Shown one piece after another: positions 4,992 through 8,208 of a stretch of DNA of 8,208 nt (position 1 is the first letter of the stretch; every line of letters begins with the position of its first letter). Where the stretch lies: NCBI RefSeq assembly GCF_000721935.1, contig NZ_KL585445.1, forward strand, positions 46,625 to 54,832, in the 5' to 3' direction. The notes beneath the pieces are model-generated. The model worked only from the letters and a program-made list of their open reading frames with translations. It was not told the DNA's origin and ran no database searches. Both the position numbers and the translations under genes were made by a program. The stretch comes from Streptomyces sp. NRRL WC-3549. GTDB lineage: Bacteria; Actinomycetota; Actinomycetes; Streptomycetales; Streptomycetaceae.

Positions 4992-6347
4992 ATGGTGTCG
5001 ACACGGGCAGTTCCCAACCTCGTCTTCCGTCGGCTGCGCGGACAGCGCTCCGCGGCGGAGTTCGCCGCGGCGATCCGCAGAGCCGCGCGCGAGATCGGTG
5101 AACAGGTCGCGTGTGACGCCCGGTACATCGGACGCGTGGAGTCCGGCGAGATCCGTTGCCCCAACTACGCGTACGAACGGGTGTTCCTGCACATGTTCCC
5201 CGGGTCGAGCCTGGTGGACCTGGGCTTCTCGGCACGTGAGAGCGTGCGCGGCCGGGGGGCGCGGGCAGGGGCCCCCACGGCCCCTTCCCTGCTGTCCTTC
5301 CCCCCCACGCTCGGCAGCGATACCCACGAGGAGTGCGACGTGCTGCGTCGCGTGTTCATGACCAGCGGCACCACCACGGTGGCGGCCGCGTCCCTGGGCC
5401 TGGGCGGACCGTCCGCCGCCGCGAGCCCGGCCTCCGTCCCCACCCAGCGGGTCGGCGAGGCAGAGGTGAGTGCGGTGGAGAAGGCGGTGCGGGAGATCCG
5501 GCTGCTGGACGACCAGCACGGCGCGGACGGGCTCTACCAGCAGGCGGCCCAGCCCTTGCGGGCCGCGTTCGCGCTGCTCGACGCGGGCTCGACGGCCCGC
5601 CGCAGCACCTCGGACCGGCTGTACGCGGGCGCCGGGGAGCTGGCCATCTCGGTGGGCTGGCTGGCGCACGACTCGGGTCGCCTCGACGACGCGCGCTCGC
5701 ACTACGCGGAGGCCCTCGCGACGGCCCGGCTGGCCGGCGACGCGGCGCTGGAGGCGCACGCGTTCTGCAACGCCTCCTTCCTCGCCCGTGACATGGGACG
5801 GGCGCGCGAGGCGGTCCGGGCCGCGGAGGCCGGTCAGCGGGTGGCCCGGCCGCTCGGATCGCCCCGGCTGCTGGCCCTGCTGGCGCTGCGGGAGGCGGGT
5901 GGCCGGGCGTGGCTCGGGGACCGCTCGGGGTGCGAACAGGCGATCGGGCGGGCGCGTACGTCGTTCGAGCGGGGGCCGGGCGGGAGCGACCCGGAGTGGA
6001 TGACCTTCTTCCGGGAGGCGGAGCTGGAGTTCCTGGAGGCCCAGTGCTGGTCGGCGCTGGGCGACTGGCCGAGGGCGGCCCGGCACGCGCGGCGGGCCTC
6101 CCGGCTCCAGGACCCGCACTTCGCCCGCAACCTCGCGCTGTACCGGGCCCAGCTGGCCTGGGACCTGGCGCGCTCGGGGACGGCCGACGAGGCGTCCGTA
6201 GCGGTCCACGAGGTGCTGGACCTGCTGGAACGGGTCCAGTCCTCCCGCATCCGCGGGATGCTCGCCGAGATCGTCCGGGCGCTGACCCCGCAGGGCGGCC
6301 CCGAGGTGACCGCCCTGCTGAACCGCTACGAGGCCCTGCCGAACTGA
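4992..6347 (+). CDS. HTH/TPR-type regulatory protein (often annotated as Tat pathway signal or XRE-like regulator)
   Basis: A 451-residue protein, probably a cytoplasmic regulator. Residues ~9-80 form a helical HTH-like domain including LRGQRSAAEFAAAIRRAAREIG, then YIGRVESGEIRCPNY, which resembles the recognition and wing region of XRE proteins, ending near VDLGFS. A flexible Gly/Ala/Pro linker (~85-110) follows. Residues 118-140 read LRRVFMTSGTTTVAAASLGLG, an Arg-Arg pair followed by a hydrophobic run; this is why such proteins are labelled Tat-dependent, but its internal position after a DNA-binding domain argues against a signal peptide. From ~200 to the end the protein is helical with TPR-like units, for example GWLAHDSGRLDDARSHYAEALATARLAGD and CWSALGDWPRAARHARRAS. 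The start is fixed by the ribosome site at 4977-4984. It converges with the phosphatase gene, 19 bp apart. It recalls TPR regulators of differentiation such as NsdA in layout only; I do not claim orthology. Confidence 0.85.
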   Translation: MVSTRAVPNLVFRRLRGQRSAAEFAAAIRRAAREIGEQVACDARYIGRVESGEIRCPNYAYERVFLHMFPGSSLVDLGFSARESVRGRGARAGAPTAPSLLSFPPTLGSDTHEECDVLRRVFMTSGTTTVAAASLGLGGPSAAASPASVPTQRVGEAEVSAVEKAVREIRLLDDQHGADGLYQQAAQPLRAAFALLDAGSTARRSTSDRLYAGAGELAISVGWLAHDSGRLDDARSHYAEALATARLAGDAALEAHAFCNASFLARDMGRAREAVRAAEAGQRVARPLGSPRLLALLALREAGGRAWLGDRSGCEQAIGRARTSFERGPGGSDPEWMTFFREAELEFLEAQCWSALGDWPRAARHARRASRLQDPHFARNLALYRAQLAWDLARSGTADEASVAVHEVLDLLERVQSSRIRGMLAEIVRALTPQGGPEVTALLNRYEALPN

Positions 6348-6366
6348 CCCGGGCGCACGCTCCGGC

Positions 6367-6963
6367 CTACCGGTCCAGGTGACCCGTGTCGTTCCAGCGT
6401 TCCAGGGCGGGCAGGCCGTACGCCCACCCCAGCACGGACAGCGAGGTCGGCTCCAGCCGGATCCGGGCGCCGAAGGAGAGGTCCTCGCCGAGCCAGCGCG
6501 CCCCCACGGCCCGCAGGATGTGCCCGTGCGCGAAGACCAGGACGTCCCGGTCGGCCGAGCGCGCCCAGTCCACGACCGCGTCCGCCCGGGCCGTCACCTC
6601 CGCCGTGGTCTCACCCCCGGGGACGCCGTCGCGCCAGATGAGCCAGTCGGGGCGGTCCGCCTTGATCTGCGCCGGGGTCAGCCCCTCGTAGTCCCCGTAG
6701 TCCCACTCCATCAGCGCGTCCCAGGGCGTGGCCCGGTCCCCGAAGCCGGCGATCCCACAGGTCTCGGACGCCCGGACCAGCGGACTGGTGCGCACCTCCA
6801 CGCCGGGCAGCCCGCCCCACGGCTCCCGGTGCAGCCGCTCACCGAGGAGCTCGGCGCCCGCACGGCCGGTGTCGAGGAGGGGGATGTCGGTCCTGCCGGT
6901 GTGGTTGCCCTGGACCGACCACTGGGTCTGGCCGTGCCGGGCGAGCAGGATGCGCGGTGCCAT
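6367..6963 (-). CDS. Histidine phosphatase family protein (phosphoglycerate mutase-like)
   Basis: A 198-residue cytosolic enzyme of the histidine phosphatase superfamily, which hydrolyses phosphate esters through a phosphohistidine intermediate. [10 protein letters not shown] carries the RHG motif with Arg9 and the nucleophile His10; [11 protein letters not shown] (19-29) is the usual phosphate-binding stretch. The remaining pocket residues are visible: Arg64 in [10 protein letters not shown], the acid Glu86 in EWDYGDYEG, and the second His146 in [10 protein letters not shown]. The length is normal for the small PGM/GpmB-like members. The ATG at 6963 has a strong ribosome site AGGAGAG 5 nt upstream. 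Members act on many small phosphorylated metabolites, and the sequence does not identify the substrate. It converges with the HTH/TPR gene and is divergent, across a 312-bp spacer, from the PAP2 gene. Confidence 0.93.
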   Translation of the reverse strand: MAPRILLARHGQTQWSVQGNHTGRTDIPLLDTGRAGAELLGERLHREPWGGLPGVEVRTSPLVRASETCGIAGFGDRATPWDALMEWDYGDYEGLTPAQIKADRPDWLIWRDGVPGGETTAEVTARADAVVDWARSADRDVLVFAHGHILRAVGARWLGEDLSFGARIRLEPTSLSVLGWAYGLPALERWNDTGHLDR

Positions 6964-6985
6964 GGCGGCTCTCCTAAAAGTACGG

Positions 6986-7017
6986 AGATCTGAAGATCCG
7001 GGGACCCTGGGATCTGG
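6986..7017. repeat. Degenerate 8-bp tandem repeat, about four units
   Basis: Consecutive 8-mers AGATCTGA, AGATCCGG, GGACCCTG and GGATCTGG share the pattern RGAYCYKR. The block starts 23 bp upstream of the phosphatase start codon, inside its probable 5' untranslated or promoter region. AGATCC at 6994-6999 and GGATCT at 7010-7015 also form a 6-bp inverted repeat. This may be an operator array or chance in GC-rich DNA. Confidence 0.35.
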
Positions 7018-7020
7018 TGG

Positions 7021-7044
7021 GTCCGGGACAGCGGTGTCCGGGAC
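7021..7044. repeat. Two copies of GTCCGGGAC
   Basis: GTCCGGGAC occurs at 7021-7029 and again at 7036-7044, starts 15 bp apart. Between the copies GGACA (7026-7030) and TGTCC (7035-7039) form a 5-bp hairpin with a 4-nt loop. No function is evident. Confidence 0.35.
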
Positions 7045-7118
7045 GGCGAGGGCTGCGACGGGGGCCACCGACCTCGGAGGAAGGGTGCGGCGCAGGCCCG
7101 TCCCATCATCTCTCATGG

Positions 7119-7140
7119 CCCCCGCGGGCAACCCGGGGGG
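7119..7140. other. Strong GC hairpin in the spacer
   Basis: CCCCC-G-CGGG at 7119-7128 pairs with CCCGGGGGG at 7132-7140 to give nine base pairs with one bulged G and the loop CAA. No T-tract follows on either strand, so it is not a standard intrinsic terminator. It could be part of a leader RNA of the PAP2 gene, about 135 nt before its start, or simply a GC-rich palindrome. Confidence 0.35.
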
Positions 7141-7260
7141 CGCGTCCGGCGTCCCTCTCCGGGGGCCGTCCTGTGGACGACGGCAGGAAAACCCCCCGGC
7201 GGGGTACGCGGCCTGAGACCACCGTACGGTTGAACGCCCGCCGTCGACCGCATGAACACT

Positions 7261-7268
7261 GGGGAGAG
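7261..7268 (+). promoter_or_regulatory. Ribosome binding site of the PAP2 gene
   Basis: GGGGAGAG lies 7 nt before the ATG at 7276. A second in-frame ATG at 7252 has no purine-rich sequence upstream, so this site favours 7276. Confidence 0.55.
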
Positions 7269-7275
7269 CCACCGG

Positions 7276-8208
7276 ATGCCGCACGCCACCGCCGCGACCT
7301 CCTCGGCCGCCCACCGGCCCCGCTGGTGGACGGAACTGCCACTGATCGCGGTGCTGTACGGGCTGTACTCGCTCGGCCGCCTCCTGGTCCACGAGAACAT
7401 CCCCGCGGCCGTCGAGCACGGTCTCGCCATCCTCCGCCTGGAGAAGGCGCTGCACCTCAACGCGGAGCACCCGCTCAACCGGCTGCTGACCGAGCGGGCG
7501 TGGCTGGGGGTACCGGCCGACTTCGCGTACGCCTCCCTGCACTACGTGGTCACCCCGGCCGTCCTCGTCTGGGTCTTCCGCCGCCGCTCCGCCGTCTACC
7601 GGGCGGCCCGGACGTGGCTGATGACGTCCACGCTGCTCGGCCTGGTCGGTTTCACGCTCATGCCGACCTGCCCGCCCCGGCTGCTCGACGCCCGGCACGG
7701 GTTCGTCGACACCATGGCCCAGTACAGCCAGTACGGCTGGTGGGGCACCGGCGCGAGCGCCCCGCGCGGACTGAGCGGGATGACCAACCAGTACGCGGCG
7801 ATGCCCAGCCTGCACGTCGGCTGGGCGCTGTGGTGCGGGGTCCTGCTGTGGCGGCACGGCCGCCACCCGGCGGTCCGGGCCGCGGGCGTCGCCTATCCGC
7901 TGCTCACCGTGTTCGTGGTGATGGGCACGGCGAACCACTACTTCCTCGACGCCGTCGCCGGTGCCGCCGTGATGGGCGTGGGGGCCCTGCTGACCCGGCC
8001 GGTCATGCGGCTCGCCGACCGGGTCAAGGACCGGGCACGCGCCGCCTTCGCGCCGGTTCCGCCCTCCGCGCCCCCCGTCAGGTCCACGATTGTCAGTGAC
8101 GGATGCAAGACTTCGGCGGGTGAGCGAATCCCCGGCCAGCGGACCACCTCCGCAGATTCCGGCGCAGCCGACGGCACCCCGGCCGCCGGCTCCGCAGCAG
8201 CCGCCAGC
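7276..8208 (+). CDS. PAP2-family membrane phosphatase or phosphotransferase (partial or near-complete)
   Basis: An integral membrane protein of at least 311 codons; no stop is reached before the right edge. Hydrophobic segments appear at about 21-38, 81-101, 113-129, 177-193, 204-218 and 226-240. The PAP2 active-site blocks are in order: PTCPPR (130-135) for the first phosphate-binding motif, [11 protein letters not shown] (176-186) with His180, and [10 protein letters not shown] (220-229) with His221 and Asp225. PSLH instead of PSGH and the PTCPPR block are typical of the branch related to Aur1/inositol phosphorylceramide synthase (PAP2_3), so the substrate may be a phospholipid or polyprenyl/inositol phosphate; which one cannot be told. 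The conserved part ends near residue 250. The remaining 60 residues are Pro/Ala/Ser-rich with poorer codon bias, and they overlap another candidate start at 8120. The true end may therefore lie outside the window, or a sequence error may hide an earlier stop. Confidence 0.88.
   Translation, partial: MPHATAATSSAAHRPRWWTELPLIAVLYGLYSLGRLLVHENIPAAVEHGLAILRLEKALHLNAEHPLNRLLTERAWLGVPADFAYASLHYVVTPAVLVWVFRRRSAVYRAARTWLMTSTLLGLVGFTLMPTCPPRLLDARHGFVDTMAQYSQYGWWGTGASAPRGLSGMTNQYAAMPSLHVGWALWCGVLLWRHGRHPAVRAAGVAYPLLTVFVVMGTANHYFLDAVAGAAVMGVGALLTRPVMRLADRVKDRARAAFAPVPPSAPPVRSTIVSDGCKTSAGERIPGQRTTSADSGAADGTPAAGSAAAAS
8120..8208 (+). CDS. Possible start of a Pro-rich N-terminus of the next gene (partial)
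   Basis: A GTG at 8120 opens a frame beginning (M)[19 protein letters not shown] and continuing Pro/Gln-rich to the edge. Such tails are common at the N-terminus of Streptomyces membrane proteins. An alternative in-frame GTG is at 8096. It overlaps the open PAP2 frame by at least 89 bp, the ribosome site is poor, and third-position GC is similar in both frames, so I cannot tell which frame is translated here. Confidence 0.3.
   Translation, partial: MSESPASGPPPQIPAQPTAPRPPAPQQPP

Larger units (their letters stand above)
6964..7275. other. Divergent intergenic spacer between phosphatase and PAP2 genes
   Basis: These 312 bases hold no supported gene. They contain the ribosome site of the phosphatase gene at 6969-6975 (minus strand), a cluster of short repeats at 6986-7044, a strong GC hairpin at 7119-7140 and the PAP2 ribosome site at 7261-7268. 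The only small reading frame with an ATG (7115-7216, 33 residues) has no ribosome site. TACGGT at 7225-7230 could be a -10 element for the PAP2 gene, but it has no matching -35. Confidence 0.6.

Noticed and set aside
5343..5411. Signal peptide and alternative start within the HTH/TPR gene
   Set aside because: The upstream region keeps conserved-looking helical sequence in frame with a good ribosome site at 4977-4984, and the Tat-like motif is internal.
4860..6209. Long minus-strand open frame opposite the HTH/TPR gene
   Set aside because: It is low-complexity Arg/Gly/Pro sequence and runs through the divergent spacer, while the plus strand has a good ribosome site and helical repeats.
6379..7216. 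Plus-strand frames opposite the phosphatase and a small frame from ATG 7115
   Set aside because: The first are antisense to an enzyme with intact active-site residues; the small frame (33 residues) has no ribosome site and overlaps the GC hairpin.
1..8208. CRISPR array, tRNA or mobile element
   Set aside because: No regularly spaced repeats of 20 bp or more, no tRNA-like cloverleaf and no transposase or integrase-like protein were seen on either strand.

Overview
The window looks like a chromosomal segment of a high-GC actinomycete, almost certainly Streptomyces. Codon third positions are overwhelmingly G or C, the histidine kinase has the actinobacterial H-box SHRLRTPLT, and several proteins belong to families I know mainly from Streptomyces. 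I see no tRNA, rRNA, insertion sequence, phage gene or CRISPR array.

Left part (1-3326): a secreted protein with an N-terminal family 2 carbohydrate-binding module runs off the left edge (minus strand). Upstream of it, on the same strand, lies an OmpR-type response regulator and histidine kinase pair whose stop and start codons overlap as ATGA. Divergent from the regulator is a small membrane-anchored or secreted protein with a long Pro/Ser linker. Between the kinase stop and the carbohydrate-binding gene sits a tandem pair of near-identical 11-bp repeats, the geometry expected of an OmpR-family operator. A simple model is a cell-envelope or extracellular sensing circuit in which the kinase pair controls the secreted polysaccharide-binding protein and perhaps the divergent secreted protein. 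The stimulus is unknown.

Middle part (3387-6347): a spermidine-synthase-like SAM-binding protein and a short cysteine-containing protein resembling a truncated primase/polymerase-like protein lie on the minus strand. Divergent from the latter is a regulator-like protein with an N-terminal HTH-like region, an internal Arg-Arg plus hydrophobic stretch and a TPR-like helical C-terminus. An imperfect palindrome lies in the divergent spacer.

Right part (6367-8208): a histidine (phosphoglycerate mutase-like) phosphatase on the minus strand is separated by a 312-bp spacer from a plus-strand membrane PAP2-type phosphatase/phosphotransferase. The spacer contains short repeats and a strong GC hairpin. 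The PAP2 frame stays open to the right edge, where a second reading frame with a plausible Streptomyces-like Pro-rich N-terminus also begins, so that boundary is unresolved.

Overall this is a mostly ordinary chromosomal region. The most interesting items are the 11-bp tandem operator candidate, the divergent partner of the two-component system, and the regulator / primase-like divergent pair.
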